A DNA stretch of 64,000 nucleotides, taken from NCBI GenBank assembly GCA_903939115.1, contig CAJAFV010000071.1, forward strand, positions 124,001 through 188,000, written 5' to 3'. Numbering within the stretch: position 1 is the stretch's first letter; each line of letters opens with the position of its first letter. Below are positions 1 through 10,130 of this stretch, piece after piece. The translations under genes were made by a program, and so were the position numbers. Below the pieces are notes generated by a model. It did no database searches. It was not told where the DNA came from and was given only the letters and a program-made list of their open reading frames with translations. This DNA comes from an uncultured Geobacteraceae bacterium. Lineage in GTDB: Bacteria > Desulfobacterota > Desulfuromonadia > Geobacterales > Pseudopelobacteraceae.

Positions 1-149
1 GCGGAGCGGACAAGACGCTCCAGACCCCTGCTCTGCCTCAGGATGCTCCGGATTCTCATGTCGCTGCAGCCGCTAAACAGTTGGACGTCATTTCTAGCCA
101 GATCGGCCTGGTTCAGGACTCTATAAGCAGTGCTGTGATAAAGGGCTGA
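1..149 (+). CDS. C-terminal end of an unidentified protein, truncated by the window edge
   Basis: An open frame (codons from base 3) runs in from the window edge and stops at TGA 147-149, giving about 48 residues ending in QLDVISSQIGLVQDSISS-AVIKG. It ends 5 bp before flbT and so probably belongs to the same flagellar operon. The tail does not match the usual flagellin, FlaG or CsrA C-termini that I know, so I give no function. The residues are mostly small and polar with a likely amphipathic helix. Confidence 0.5.
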   Translation, partial: GADKTLQTPALPQDAPDSHVAAAAKQLDVISSQIGLVQDSISSAVIKG

Positions 150-154
150 AGGTA

Positions 155-553
155 ATGCCACTCGTACTGACGTTAAAGCCGGGAGAGCGGGTAATTATGG
201 CCGGGGCCGTGATCAAGAACGGATCTTCAGTTGCCCATCTGCAGATAGAAAACCAGGTGACCCTTCTCAGGGAGAAGGATATTCTGACGGAAGGCGAGGC
301 CACGTCTCCGTGTAAAAAAATTTACCTCGCCGTTCAACTGATGTATATTGGCGATGGCTTGACAGCCGAGCTTGCCCAGGTTTACTGGGATCTGGTTCGG
401 GATGTACTTGCTGCTGCTCCGAGTACAAATGACTTGATTTCAGAGATAAGCGCGTATATTGTCGACTCTGATTTTTATCCGGCCCTTAAGGTGGCCAAAA
501 AACTGATTTCCTACGAAGAGGAGCTTATACGTCATGTCTCAAAACTCGGTTAA
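155..553 (+). CDS. flbT: FlbT family flagellar regulator
   Basis: A 132-residue protein with the FlbT-type start (PLVLTLKPGERVIMAGAVI) and the later stretch around LYLAVQLMYIG-like residues typical of the family. In Caulobacter, FlbT binds the 5' region of flagellin mRNA and couples flagellin translation to hook assembly; that role is known for alphaproteobacteria and only inferred here. The gene follows the partial upstream frame by 5 bp and overlaps flaF by 20 bp, so the two are probably translationally coupled. An AAGG lies very close to the ATG. Confidence 0.82.
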   Translation: MPLVLTLKPGERVIMAGAVIKNGSSVAHLQIENQVTLLREKDILTEGEATSPCKKIYLAVQLMYIGDGLTAELAQVYWDLVRDVLAAAPSTNDLISEISAYIVDSDFYPALKVAKKLISYEEELIRHVSKLG

Positions 554-914
554 TGCCTATACAGTCCAGCAGAAAGAAAATTTAAGTGGAAGGGAGCTGG
601 AAGCTTCCGTGCTCTCCCGGGCTGGTCTGATGCTGAAGAGCGTCAAGGATAACTGGGGCGCACCCGATAGAGATCAGAAGCTGTTGGAGGCGGTGAAATT
701 CAATCAAAAAGTCTGGAGTTTTTTCCAGGCGGAGCTGTCAGACCCGGAAAACCCGCTCCCTAAAAATCTGCGCGAAGACATACTTAATCTCAGTATCTTT
801 ATCGACAAGCGCCTGTTTGAAGTTATGGCTTATCCGGATCCAGAAAAACTGGCTATCGTCATTGATATCGATTTCAATATTGCTGCCGGTTTGAGGACAA
901 CGCCCGTACAGTGA
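534..914 (+). CDS. flaF: FlaF family flagellar regulator
   Basis: A 126-residue protein of the FlaF family, starting inside the flbT 3' end with a GAGGAG ribosome site about 12 bases upstream. Family features are the N-terminal NAYTVQQKENLSGRELEASV segment region, the central LLEAVKFNQKVWSFF and LREDILNLSIFIDKR segments. In alphaproteobacteria FlaF promotes flagellin translation or secretion, opposing FlbT. The pairing with flbT supports the call. A hairpin terminator follows at 935-972. Confidence 0.82.
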   Translation: MSQNSVNAYTVQQKENLSGRELEASVLSRAGLMLKSVKDNWGAPDRDQKLLEAVKFNQKVWSFFQAELSDPENPLPKNLREDILNLSIFIDKRLFEVMAYPDPEKLAIVIDIDFNIAAGLRTTPVQ

Positions 915-934
915 ACTCGGCAGACATCGTTATG

Positions 935-972
935 AAAAAAAATCCTTTGGGTCTGACTCAAAGGATTTTTTT
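935..972. terminator. Bidirectional rho-independent terminator between flaF and the glycosyltransferase gene
   Basis: Eight A residues, the stem TCCTTTG (943-949), a short loop, CAAAGGA (959-965), then seven T residues. The hairpin can terminate in both directions. On the minus strand it encodes the last codons and stop of the TPR-glycosyltransferase gene, so that mRNA ends almost at its stop codon. Confidence 0.9.
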
Positions 973-2361
973 ATTGCTGCGCGAAAATGTTTCAAGGGCT
1001 GATTGCATGCTGGTAATAACGTTACCCCAATCTCCAGGCTGCTTTTGTCGAAAAATTCGCGTGAGCGGGTACCATGGTGAGTCATTGCGCTCAAGCAGCC
1101 AACGCCAATCAGGGGCAAACGGGAGCATTAGATACACCTTTTTGCCGATCGCTCCGGCCAGGTGGGCAACTGCCGTATCAATAGTTATCACAAGGTCAAG
1201 CTGTTCAATCAGGGCAGCGGTGTCGGCAAAGTCATCAATCTGACCGGTAAGATCTGCCAAGTCCATACCGGATGGAGGAGAGTTCCCTTGTTGGGCTCCA
1301 TCTTCCAGTTGCAGAGAGAAAAAGGTGACGTTGTTGATGGAGGCCAGAGGGGCAAGCTCAGCCAAACGACAGGATCTGAGCGGATCGGGGAAACTCTTGC
1401 CGACCCAGACGAGTCCGACTCGAATGTCCGCCGGATAAGCGGACATGAGCGCTGACCATTTCAGGCGCTGTTCTGTGGTCGCCCAAAGGTATGGATACAT
1501 TGACGGAATATTCTTAAGGGTCGTGCCAAAAATACCGGGCAATGTGAGCAGCGGAGCCTGACAGCTGAATGGAGGAAGAGCTGCTCCGAAAGGGACGACG
1601 TGCCAAACGCCAGGCACGGTCTGGAAGAGTCGCACGAGTTGGGGGTGACATTCGATGATAACTGTTCCACCACGCTCCGCAACCAGCGGGGCATAGCGCA
1701 CAAACTGGATGGCATCGCCGAAACCCTGCTCGGCATGCAGCAGGATGATTTTTCCTTCAAGCAGAGAGCCGTCCCAAAGCGGAATATCGGTATGACGGCA
1801 TGGTGAGGTGAAATCTGGCTTTCGCCAGCGCCATTCGTACTCCTGCCACCCTTCCACATACTGTCCCTGCAGCAGCAGGTTCAAGGCGAGATTCCAATGG
1901 GCTGCGGCAAACGCGGGATCAAGCAGGATTGCCTTACGACACTCGGCTTCTGCTGCAGAAATCTTCCCGAGCGCCTGCAGGGCCGTGGCACGAGCAGCGA
2001 GAGGAACAGCAGATGTTGTCAGAATGGCTGCTGCCCGGGAAAAACAGTCGGCCGCCTCAGCGAAACGACCGAGAGCCAGTAGAGAATTTCCCAGATTGTT
2101 GTGTGTTTCACCGATATCAGGTGCGCTGCCGAGAGCCTTCCGATAACTGGCAACAGCCTCTGCATAGCGCCCCAGATCGTGCAGAGCCGCACCGGCATGC
2201 AGGTGGAGTATCGCATTTGACGGATCAAGATCCAAAGCGGCCTGGAAACGTGCCAGTGCCTCTTGGGGTTTCCCGGCCTGCAAAAATGTGGAGCCATCCC
2301 TGAACAGCTGTTGCATCTGATCGCTCCGCAGATTTAACTGATGATTGAATTGCTGTTTCAT
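958..2361 (-). CDS. TPR protein with C-terminal glycosyltransferase (GT9-like) domain
   Basis: A 467-residue soluble protein. Residues about 15-190 are tandem TPR repeats (for example GKPQEALARFQAALDLDPSN, GRYAEAVASYRKALGSAP). Residues about 200-450 resemble the heptosyltransferase-like GT-B domain found in many TPR fusions, with LLHAEQGFGDAIQFVRYAP and a late TIDTAVAHLAGAIGKK segment where the sugar nucleotide site normally lies. Such proteins often sit in flagellar loci and may glycosylate flagellin; that is inference. It starts 12 bp after threonine ammonia-lyase and is probably co-transcribed with it. It converges on flaF and shares its terminator. Confidence 0.8.
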   Translation of the reverse strand: MKQQFNHQLNLRSDQMQQLFRDGSTFLQAGKPQEALARFQAALDLDPSNAILHLHAGAALHDLGRYAEAVASYRKALGSAPDIGETHNNLGNSLLALGRFAEAADCFSRAAAILTTSAVPLAARATALQALGKISAAEAECRKAILLDPAFAAAHWNLALNLLLQGQYVEGWQEYEWRWRKPDFTSPCRHTDIPLWDGSLLEGKIILLHAEQGFGDAIQFVRYAPLVAERGGTVIIECHPQLVRLFQTVPGVWHVVPFGAALPPFSCQAPLLTLPGIFGTTLKNIPSMYPYLWATTEQRLKWSALMSAYPADIRVGLVWVGKSFPDPLRSCRLAELAPLASINNVTFFSLQLEDGAQQGNSPPSGMDLADLTGQIDDFADTAALIEQLDLVITIDTAVAHLAGAIGKKVYLMLPFAPDWRWLLERNDSPWYPLTRIFRQKQPGDWGNVITSMQSALETFSRSNKKIL

Positions 2362-2373
2362 ATAACGCGACCG

Positions 2374-3579
2374 CTACACAACCGTCAGGCTGTAGCCCCT
2401 GCTCTTCAGGTACCCGACAATCTCCTTGATATGCTCATAGCCGCGTGTCTCAAGCTCCAAAGAGACATCCGTTCTGCCGATCGCCAGAGATTTCGAGCGG
2501 CGGTCATGGGTAATGTGAAAAATATTGGCGCGAGTGGCGGCGATATTATCAGCAAGAGTCGCCAGAGCGCCAGGATGGTCATCAAGTTCTACGATCAGCT
2601 TGAGATAGCGGCCTCCGGCAATCAGTCCCCGTTCCACTACCTGCGCGATCGTTTTGACATCAATGTTTCCTCCGGACAACAGGCAGACGGTTTTGCCTTC
2701 AAGATTTGGTACCCGGCGATTCAATGCCGCCGCTAACGTAACCGCTCCCGCCCCTTCGACCAGCATTTTGGTTTTCTCCAGCAGCGACACAATCGCCAGA
2801 GCAATATCCTCTTCTTCCACCTGGATAATTTCATCGACTAATGCGCAGATGACCGGCACCGTGCGTATTCCTGGCAATTTGACGGCGATGCCGTCCGCCA
2901 GTGTGACATGAACCGGCTGCTCGGTCGGTTTCCCTGCTGCAAAGGAGGCGGACATTGAGGGGGCGGCTGTTGATTCAACACCAATTATCCGCACATGCGG
3001 GGCTCGTTCCCTGAGCGCAGACGCCATACCGGCAATCAAGCCGCCGCCACCGACCGGTATGATAATGTTGCGTACGTCAGAGAGTTCTTCCAGTATCTCC
3101 AGAGCAATAGTACCCTGCCCTGCCATGACCAATTCGTCATCAAAAGGATGAACGAACAGAGCGCCACTTTCGTGTTGGGCAGCTATTGCCGCTGAACATG
3201 CTTCATCAAAATTGCGCCCGGTTAATATAACTTCGGCACCGTAGTCGCGGGTGGCCTGAACTTTTTGTGGCGGTGTTATCTCCGGCATATACACGGTGGC
3301 GGCAACGCTGAGGAGGTCAGCAGAAAAAGCGACCCCCTGGGCATGATTGCCCGCCGATGCGGTAATAACGCCTCGCTCCAGTTTTTCTCGAGGCTGAGAG
3401 GTCATAAAGTTAAGCGCACCTCTGATTTTGAAAGAGCCGGTTCGCTGCAGGTTTTCACACTTGAAATAGAGCGGTATTCCCAACTGCTCGCTGTAATAAT
3501 GCGAATACATCAGTTCGCTGCGCCGGACCCGCTTGCGGAGACGGTCATACGCATCAGAAATAAGGGTGGTAAGCTGCAT
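2374..3579 (-). CDS. ilvA: Threonine ammonia-lyase (threonine dehydratase) with ACT domain
   Basis: A 401-residue PLP enzyme that deaminates L-threonine to 2-oxobutyrate, the entry to isoleucine synthesis. The PLP lysine is in SFKIRGA (Lys51), and the phosphate-binding glycine loop is PVGGGGLIAG. A C-terminal ACT domain (about residues 325-401, LKLIVELDDHPGALATL) indicates allosteric control. The length is that of the short single-ACT form (TdcB/IlvA2-like), not the 510-residue IlvA with two regulatory modules, so a catabolic role is possible. It is divergent from trxB and followed closely by the TPR-glycosyltransferase gene. Confidence 0.92.
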   Translation of the reverse strand: MQLTTLISDAYDRLRKRVRRSELMYSHYYSEQLGIPLYFKCENLQRTGSFKIRGALNFMTSQPREKLERGVITASAGNHAQGVAFSADLLSVAATVYMPEITPPQKVQATRDYGAEVILTGRNFDEACSAAIAAQHESGALFVHPFDDELVMAGQGTIALEILEELSDVRNIIIPVGGGGLIAGMASALRERAPHVRIIGVESTAAPSMSASFAAGKPTEQPVHVTLADGIAVKLPGIRTVPVICALVDEIIQVEEEDIALAIVSLLEKTKMLVEGAGAVTLAAALNRRVPNLEGKTVCLLSGGNIDVKTIAQVVERGLIAGGRYLKLIVELDDHPGALATLADNIAATRANIFHITHDRRSKSLAIGRTDVSLELETRGYEHIKEIVGYLKSRGYSLTVV

Positions 3580-3603
3580 GTCGATGCTCTCCTTGCAAAA
3601 TAA

Positions 3604-4653
<1,050 letters not shown>

Positions 4654-4655
4654 TT

Positions 4656-4847
4656 ATGGCGGTTGTTGCGCAAGCGCCGAATGATTTGGAAAAACTTCTT
4701 GCCGACGTACAACGTACGATCCGTGAGAATGATCTGTTCATTCGCTCCCTGAAGAAAGAGGCCGTTGATTCAGATACTGCGGATATCGATGAAGAAAACT
4801 CTGGTGATAGTAGTGCGGATGACACCGAGGATTACGAGGAACTATAG
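4656..4847 (+). CDS. Small acidic protein downstream of trxB, function unknown
   Basis: A 63-residue protein. The N-terminal half is helical (NDLEKLLADVQRTIREND) and the C-terminal half is very acidic (DIDEENSGDSSADDTEDYEE). It starts 2 bp after the trxB stop, with GGGGCG as a possible ribosome site inside the trxB end, and is followed by a strong hairpin, so trxB and this gene form a two-gene unit. I do not recognise a family. The acidic tail suggests a basic partner or metal binding, which is speculative. Confidence 0.6.
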   Translation: MAVVAQAPNDLEKLLADVQRTIRENDLFIRSLKKEAVDSDTADIDEENSGDSSADDTEDYEEL

Positions 4848-4870
4848 CAATTGTTATGTAGAGTTTCACT

Positions 4871-4916
4871 GAACAGCAAAGGCCCCGATCAGAAGTGATC
4901 GGGGCCTTTGCTGTTC
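4871..4916. terminator. Perfect 21-bp inverted repeat terminator between convergent genes
   Basis: Arms 4871-4891 and 4896-4916 are exact reverse complements around a GAAG loop, with the core AAAGGCCCCGATCA. There is no long T run beyond the stem, but the arms end in AGCAAAG/CTTTGCT. It lies between the trxB unit and the convergent cytochrome gene and can serve both strands. Confidence 0.8.
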
Positions 4917-4940
4917 ATCTCGCAGAGAATATGCCTGCGG

Positions 4941-6473
4941 TCAGTGTTTCTTTTTCTCGCCGCCGGTAACATCAATTCCGGCAGGTGCGTGGCAGTCACT
5001 GCAGATGGTTATCTTCATCTCATCGCCGATATCGACAGGATGGACGAAATCCTTAATCTGAGTCCCCTTGGGGATGTTTTCCTGTGTCTGACTCAGTACG
5101 CTGTGACACAGGTTGCAATCCTTGGAGATAACCTTGCCTGCAGCATCCTTGTGCTTCCCGTCGTGGCAGCGGAAACAACCTGGAAAGTAAAAGTGTCCCA
5201 TATGTGACGGATAGGCGCTCCAGACGACCTTCATCTTAGGGAAGAAATTTCTGGAGTAAATACGCTGTACCTCTTCAGACGCCTGCTTGATTGATGCCGC
5301 TTTGGCGGTGACCAAAGCGGGGTAATTCTTTGCGTAATATTCCTGCAGTCCCTTGTCGATAGCAGCAACAGCTTCTTCGTTGTCCTTGTATGGCATTTCC
5401 AATAGCTCACTGCTGATCTTCTTCAGGAACGGGAGAGTCGGGTCAAGCCGCTTTGCTTCAAAGCCATGGTCCAACTCGTCGCTCGGGGGGTTATAGGAAT
5501 GAGCCGGTCTGTTGTGACAGTCGATACAATCCATGACTCGTCTTTCAAGCTTTGCGATTTCTTCTTTTGTAATCGGTTTCTCCGTGCTTGTATACTCCTC
5601 TAGGGTGCCGTCACTTTTCTTGAACGAAACATACGGAATATTCATGCGTTTCTCATCGGTCGCGACGTAGGAAACTTCCTTGCCTATATGCCAATGGATT
5701 CCGGAAGTGTTGGGTGCTCCGGGCGTGCCTCCGATTTTAATCAGCATCTGCAATTCGCGCCTGGAGTTTTCCTCATTGGGGGCGTTATGAGAAAAGATCT
5801 TAAAGCGTGACGTAATAAATTTTTCCGGCCAGTGACAGCGTTCGCAGGTTCCTCGTGCCGGTCGCAGATTGTGAACGGGAGTAGGAATCGGAGTCGGGAA
5901 AGTTCCGGTCAGGATCGAATAGAGCTGCCGGGTCCCGTTAATCTTGGCTTTAACGTAATAATCGAGGCCGGATCCGACATGGCACTCAACGCAGCGGACC
6001 CGTGCGTGTGGAGAACTCTGCCAGGCAACATGTTCAGGTTCCATCGGAACGTGGCAGACTTCGCCGCAGAACGCAGTGGATTCGGTAAATTCAAATCCTT
6101 TGATCGTTGCCACACCGATAACCGCGAAAAAGATAACCGTTACGAGAGCAAAAAATGCGGTCAGGCGGAGCTTGCTCGGATCATTGAAATCCAGGCGCGG
6201 CAGCGGCGGCAGCTCTACGTTTGGATTTCTGCGATGCTTGGAACGTGTTCGCCACGCACCAAAATAGGTCAGCACGCCGCCGAATAATATGCCGCCAGGC
6301 AAGATGAAAAACGTAACTATTTCCAGATACGGATTTTCAAAACCCCTGAATGCCTGCAGCGCCAGGAACAGCACAATGACTACTGCGGAGATCGCAGAAG
6401 TGAGCATCCCCAGTAAGCTGATGATGTTCATGTAGTATTTTTCAGCAGATACTTTTCTTTTTACCGGTTCCAT
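4941..6473 (-). CDS. imcH: NapC/NirT-type inner-membrane multihaem cytochrome c, ImcH-like
   Basis: A 510-residue cytochrome. Three hydrophobic segments (about 16-40, 50-73, 103-123) precede a periplasmic haem domain. Haem sites seen are CVECH 161, CERCH 210, CIDCH 316, CFRCH 433, CNLCH 453 and CSDCH 491, plus CGEVCH at 136-141, a CX3CH site; total seven. This layout resembles ImcH of Geobacter sulfurreducens, which passes menaquinol electrons to the periplasm when the terminal acceptor has a high redox potential. The function is inferred from architecture. AGGAG lies before the ATG. It is single-gene and convergent with the trxB unit. The alternative is another NapC/NirT paralogue. Confidence 0.78.
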   Translation of the reverse strand: MEPVKRKVSAEKYYMNIISLLGMLTSAISAVVIVLFLALQAFRGFENPYLEIVTFFILPGGILFGGVLTYFGAWRTRSKHRRNPNVELPPLPRLDFNDPSKLRLTAFFALVTVIFFAVIGVATIKGFEFTESTAFCGEVCHVPMEPEHVAWQSSPHARVRCVECHVGSGLDYYVKAKINGTRQLYSILTGTFPTPIPTPVHNLRPARGTCERCHWPEKFITSRFKIFSHNAPNEENSRRELQMLIKIGGTPGAPNTSGIHWHIGKEVSYVATDEKRMNIPYVSFKKSDGTLEEYTSTEKPITKEEIAKLERRVMDCIDCHNRPAHSYNPPSDELDHGFEAKRLDPTLPFLKKISSELLEMPYKDNEEAVAAIDKGLQEYYAKNYPALVTAKAASIKQASEEVQRIYSRNFFPKMKVVWSAYPSHMGHFYFPGCFRCHDGKHKDAAGKVISKDCNLCHSVLSQTQENIPKGTQIKDFVHPVDIGDEMKITICSDCHAPAGIDVTGGEKKKH

Positions 6474-6739
6474 ACAATTTCTCCTCGGTTACTGGTCATA
6501 TACGCCTGTAAAACAGTGCAATTTTTTTGCGACTATAGGAACAATACGTATTTAAAACGCTCCTGAATAGCATGAATGCAGCAAATAATGCAAACAAAAA
6601 TCGATTCTTCGGCTGAAACCAGAATGTTCGGGTCGTTTCTCGTGTTTTAGCAGCCGGCTGTGCGGGCAATCTACCTGTTGACAAAAACTGTTGACGTGAC
6701 TATTTTAAACGCTGTTATATTTACGATTGCAGGGGGTGA
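6474..6739. other. Intergenic region between divergent cytochrome and DUF2339-like genes
   Basis: About 266 bases, AT-rich, holding the promoters of two divergent genes. A sigma-70 candidate for the plus strand is listed separately. I found no good promoter motif for the minus strand and no stable hairpin. A short frame at 6496-6684 has no ribosome site or recognisable product and was not annotated. Confidence 0.5.
6678..6706 (+). promoter_or_regulatory. Sigma-70-type promoter candidate for the DUF2339-like gene
   Basis: TTGACA (6678-6683) is followed 17 bases later by TATTTT (6701-6706). A second TTGACG at 6691 gives an alternative with less ideal spacing. The ATG at 6740 has GGGGGTGA as a ribosome site. 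Confidence 0.5.
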
Positions 6740-8542
6740 ATGATGACGCAGCCAGAATTAAGCACAGAAGATCGGGAGAAAGAGCTGACGGCCAGACTGA
6801 AGGCGATGGAGTTGCAGATGGAGAGGTTGAGCGCCCGCCTTGGCGAAGAAGCTTCCGCCGGTTCTCGTGCCGGTGCCGCAGTTTCAGCAGAAGAAAATAA
6901 TTACCCGCCTGAGGACATTGCTGATGTTTCTGAAGAGGTTCTGAACTGGGCAAGTCGTAACGCCCTTTTACCGCGCCTGGCGACGCTCTGCTTTTTGATG
7001 GTTGTAGCCCTGATTCTTCGCACCATAACTGACAGCGGCGTAATTGATAAACTTATCGGTTCTGGCATAGGCATGGGCTATGCGGCCATCCTGATGTTTG
7101 CAGGATGGTACAAATACAGAGAAAACAGTTTACTCGCCCCCATTATTGCGGCCACCGGTGCGATACTGATGTCGGCCATCGTGGTTGATACTCATACACA
7201 CTTTAATGCTCTTCCGGTGGTTCCCGCGTATCTGACACTGATAGCCACCGGGATCTGCATGGCGCTGATAAGTCGCCAGTTCAACGCTTTTACCCCTGTT
7301 TCGGTTGGAATCCTTGGGATGTGTTTTGCCGGGGCAGCCATGGATTATCCGCATCCCTTTTTTCCTTATCTTGCGCTGGTGCTTTTTACCGCGAACCTGC
7401 TTGGGTATTTTGCCTCGCAACTGAAGCGTTGCACCTGGCTGCGATGGTCGGCACTTTTTGTCACCATCATCATGTTACAGTTATGGCAGGCCCAGATCGT
7501 AACGGCATTGAAGCAAAACAGAACAACTCCTGAAATGGCAATTTCCTGGTTTCTGCCGGTTGTTGCTGTATTTGCGATCACCTACATGGCTCTGGCTCTG
7601 TTCGGTATAATTCGGAGAGGATCTGAGAAGCTCTCCAAATACATTACGAGCCTTCCCACAATCAATGCGTTATGGGCGTATACTGCGGCGAGCTATGTGT
7701 TGGACGCGCAAGGCGGGAACCTCCCGTTACTGGGCATCATAGGTACTTTGGCTGCAATCAGCTATTTTGGCGCCACATTCTGGCTTGCCAGACGCAATCT
7801 TGAAGGTGCACCTGGAAGTAGTGCTTTTACCTTGGGCGGTGGCGCACTTCTGGCACTGTCCCTGCCGGCAGCATTCGGTTCGTTTGTTCTATCACTGCCG
7901 GTAATCTCTATCGTAGCCATTTTAATGGCTTATATGTCCAGAGTCTGGGGTAGCGGACATTTGAGGCTGACTACCTATCTGTTTCATCTCTACAGTTGCA
8001 TCGCTCTTGCCGTTTTGATGAGCGGCACTACTCCCGGTTCTCTGGGTGCCATAAACATCCTCCCGTCCGGTTTGTTGGCATTCAGCATAATATACCAGTA
8101 CTTGTGGTGTCGCCGGTGCCCACCATCCAGCGACTATGCTTTTTTTGACAGCTTTGACCCGCATGATCGAAGCGCTGTTATGCTGTTGCTGGCCGGACTG
8201 CTCAGCGGATTTTTCATGATGCGGTGTGCTATCTACCAGGCTATGCAGCTGTTTTACGTATCAATGCCGCCGGACGCCTTTAGATGTGCTCAATCGGTAC
8301 TTGTCAATACGGCCGCGATAATCTTGATTGTACTGGCGTATCTGCGCCATGACAAAGAGATCAGAAACGTTGCGATACTCGTTACTGTCATAGGTGGAGT
8401 CAAGGTGTTTGCCTACGATCTGCTCGGTGGGACTCATGGCTTATCACTGGTTTTCAGTGTATTCTCATTCGGTGTTGCAGCAGCTGTAGAGTCTGTTGCG
8501 CTTGGTAAATGGACGAAAAAGCAGTTGAAGAGTGCGCCATGA
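6740..8542 (+). CDS. DUF2339-like polytopic membrane protein
   Basis: A 600-residue protein. The N-terminal ~55 residues are a charged coiled coil (EKELTARLKAMELQMERLSARL), followed by around 17 or more hydrophobic segments to the C-terminus. Short charged loops and the absence of catalytic motifs resemble the DUF2339 predicted membrane proteins, whose role is unknown. Coding starts at ATG 6740 (a second ATG follows directly at 6743). It is monocistronic, with a hairpin 7 bp past the stop. Confidence 0.65.
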   Translation: MMTQPELSTEDREKELTARLKAMELQMERLSARLGEEASAGSRAGAAVSAEENNYPPEDIADVSEEVLNWASRNALLPRLATLCFLMVVALILRTITDSGVIDKLIGSGIGMGYAAILMFAGWYKYRENSLLAPIIAATGAILMSAIVVDTHTHFNALPVVPAYLTLIATGICMALISRQFNAFTPVSVGILGMCFAGAAMDYPHPFFPYLALVLFTANLLGYFASQLKRCTWLRWSALFVTIIMLQLWQAQIVTALKQNRTTPEMAISWFLPVVAVFAITYMALALFGIIRRGSEKLSKYITSLPTINALWAYTAASYVLDAQGGNLPLLGIIGTLAAISYFGATFWLARRNLEGAPGSSAFTLGGGALLALSLPAAFGSFVLSLPVISIVAILMAYMSRVWGSGHLRLTTYLFHLYSCIALAVLMSGTTPGSLGAINILPSGLLAFSIIYQYLWCRRCPPSSDYAFFDSFDPHDRSAVMLLLAGLLSGFFMMRCAIYQAMQLFYVSMPPDAFRCAQSVLVNTAAIILIVLAYLRHDKEIRNVAILVTVIGGVKVFAYDLLGGTHGLSLVFSVFSFGVAAAVESVALGKWTKKQLKSAP

Positions 8543-8548
8543 AAAACA

Positions 8549-8581
8549 GTATGCCCACCTGATTAAGCCGGGTGGGCATAC
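8549..8581. terminator. Terminator hairpin between the DUF2339-like gene and gltD
   Basis: GTATGCCCACC (8549-8559) and GGTGGGCATAC (8571-8581) form an 11-bp perfect stem with an 11-base loop, flanked by A-rich and T-rich sequence. It lies between convergent genes and probably serves both. Confidence 0.82.
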
Positions 8582-8625
8582 TTCTGCTTATTATAAAGAT
8601 GGGTTAAATTGTCTTCTAAGAGTCC

Positions 8626-10107
8626 TTACGGCAGTTCGCTGCTCCCCATCAAAAACCTGTCACACTCACGGGCCGCCCCGCGCCCCTCGTTAAAAGCCCA
8701 TACCACCAGACTCTGGCCGCGACGGCAGTCACCTGCGGCAAAGACACCCGGAATGCTGGTGCTGTACTTTTCGAACTCTGCTTTGATATTGCTGCGCGGG
8801 TCCCGTTCCAAACCGAGCGAATCGATCAAAGGTTGCTCCGGCCCGAGGAAGCCCATCGCCAGCAGCACCAACTGGGCGGAACGCACCTGCTCCGAACCCG
8901 GAACCGGCTGCGGCACAAACTGTCCCTTTTCATTTTTCTGCCACGCGACTTCAACGGTATGAACCGCCGTAACGGCCCCGTTTGCATCTCCCTCAAAGCT
9001 GGTCGCTGTTGTCAGGTAGACACGCGGATCAGCGCCAAATTTCGCCGCCGCCTCTTCCTGCCCATAATCCACTTTGTGGGTTTTAGGCCATTCCGGCCAG
9101 GGATTATCCGCCGCACGCTGGTCCGGAGAGCGGGGCATGATTTCCAGCTGAACGACACTTTTGCAGCCATGGCGGAGTGAAGTGCCGACACAGTCCGTAC
9201 CGGTATCTCCGCCACCGATGATGATAACATCCTTCCCTTTTGCGGAGATAAAATCATCATTCCCGCTCAACAGAGCCTTGGTGTTAGCAGTCAAAAACTC
9301 CATGGCGAAATGAATTCCGTTGAGGTCGCGACCTTTAATCGGCAGATCGCGCGGCAGGGTTGCCCCGGTCGTTACGACAACGGCATCAAAGTTGCTGCGC
9401 AGTTTTGCCGTTGGATAGGCATCCCCCCCTATTTCAGTATTACATACAAAGCTGATCCCCTCGGATTCCATCAGTTTGATGCGGCGCAGCAGGACCTCAC
9501 GCTTATCAAGTTTCATGTTGGGGATGCCGTACATCAGCAGACCGCCCGGCAGATCGGCCCGCTCGAAAACCGTTACACTGTGGCCGGCTTTGTTGAGTTG
9601 CGCAGCGGCGGAGAGACCGGCAGGACCGGAACCGACCACGGCAACTTTTTTGCCGGTGGAGATGGCGGGGATGGCGGGAGCGATCCACCCCTCTTCAAAG
9701 CCGCGTTCAACAATGCTGACTTCGATGTTTTTTATCGTCACTGCCGGATCGATCATGCCGAGTGTACAGGAACCCTCGCAGGGGGCCGGGCAGACCCGTC
9801 CGGTAAACTCGGGGAAATTATTGGTTTTAAGCAGTCGGTCAAGCGCCTGATGCCAATGATTGCGATAGATCAGGTCATTCCACTCCGGAATCAGATTGTT
9901 GATCGGACAACCGCTCGCCATGCCGCTGATCAGCACACCGCTGTGACAGAATGGCACGCCGCAATCCATACAACGGGCACCCTGACTGCGCAGAACTTCG
10001 TCCGGCATATGCAGATGAAACTCGTTCCAGTCGTTTATACGCTCAAGAGGCGCCCGGTCGGCCGGCACTTCGCGCTTATATTCCATGAATCCAGTTGTTT
10101 TTCCCAT
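8626..10107 (-). CDS. gltD: Glutamate synthase (NADPH) small subunit
   Basis: A 493-residue flavoprotein that feeds NADPH electrons to the large subunit GltB. The N-terminal ferredoxin-like cysteine region includes [10 protein letters not shown] and later CPAPCEGSC, expected to bind [4Fe-4S] clusters. FAD-binding [15 protein letters not shown] follows at about residue 155, then the NADPH-binding [13 protein letters not shown]. The C-terminal [18 protein letters not shown] completes the FAD site. The length matches the family. It lies downstream of gltB, separated by a 134-bp palindromic repeat spacer. Confidence 0.95.
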   Translation of the reverse strand: MGKTTGFMEYKREVPADRAPLERINDWNEFHLHMPDEVLRSQGARCMDCGVPFCHSGVLISGMASGCPINNLIPEWNDLIYRNHWHQALDRLLKTNNFPEFTGRVCPAPCEGSCTLGMIDPAVTIKNIEVSIVERGFEEGWIAPAIPAISTGKKVAVVGSGPAGLSAAAQLNKAGHSVTVFERADLPGGLLMYGIPNMKLDKREVLLRRIKLMESEGISFVCNTEIGGDAYPTAKLRSNFDAVVVTTGATLPRDLPIKGRDLNGIHFAMEFLTANTKALLSGNDDFISAKGKDVIIIGGGDTGTDCVGTSLRHGCKSVVQLEIMPRSPDQRAADNPWPEWPKTHKVDYGQEEAAAKFGADPRVYLTTATSFEGDANGAVTAVHTVEVAWQKNEKGQFVPQPVPGSEQVRSAQLVLLAMGFLGPEQPLIDSLGLERDPRSNIKAEFEKYSTSIPGVFAAGDCRRGQSLVVWAFNEGRGAARECDRFLMGSSELP

Positions 10108-10130
10108 GATTGTTTCCTATTAAGATGTAA

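Noticed and set aside
6496-6684. A 62-codon frame on the minus strand between the cytochrome and DUF2339-like genes
   Set aside because: It has no ribosome site, no recognisable product, and fills the promoter region. Composition looks non-coding.
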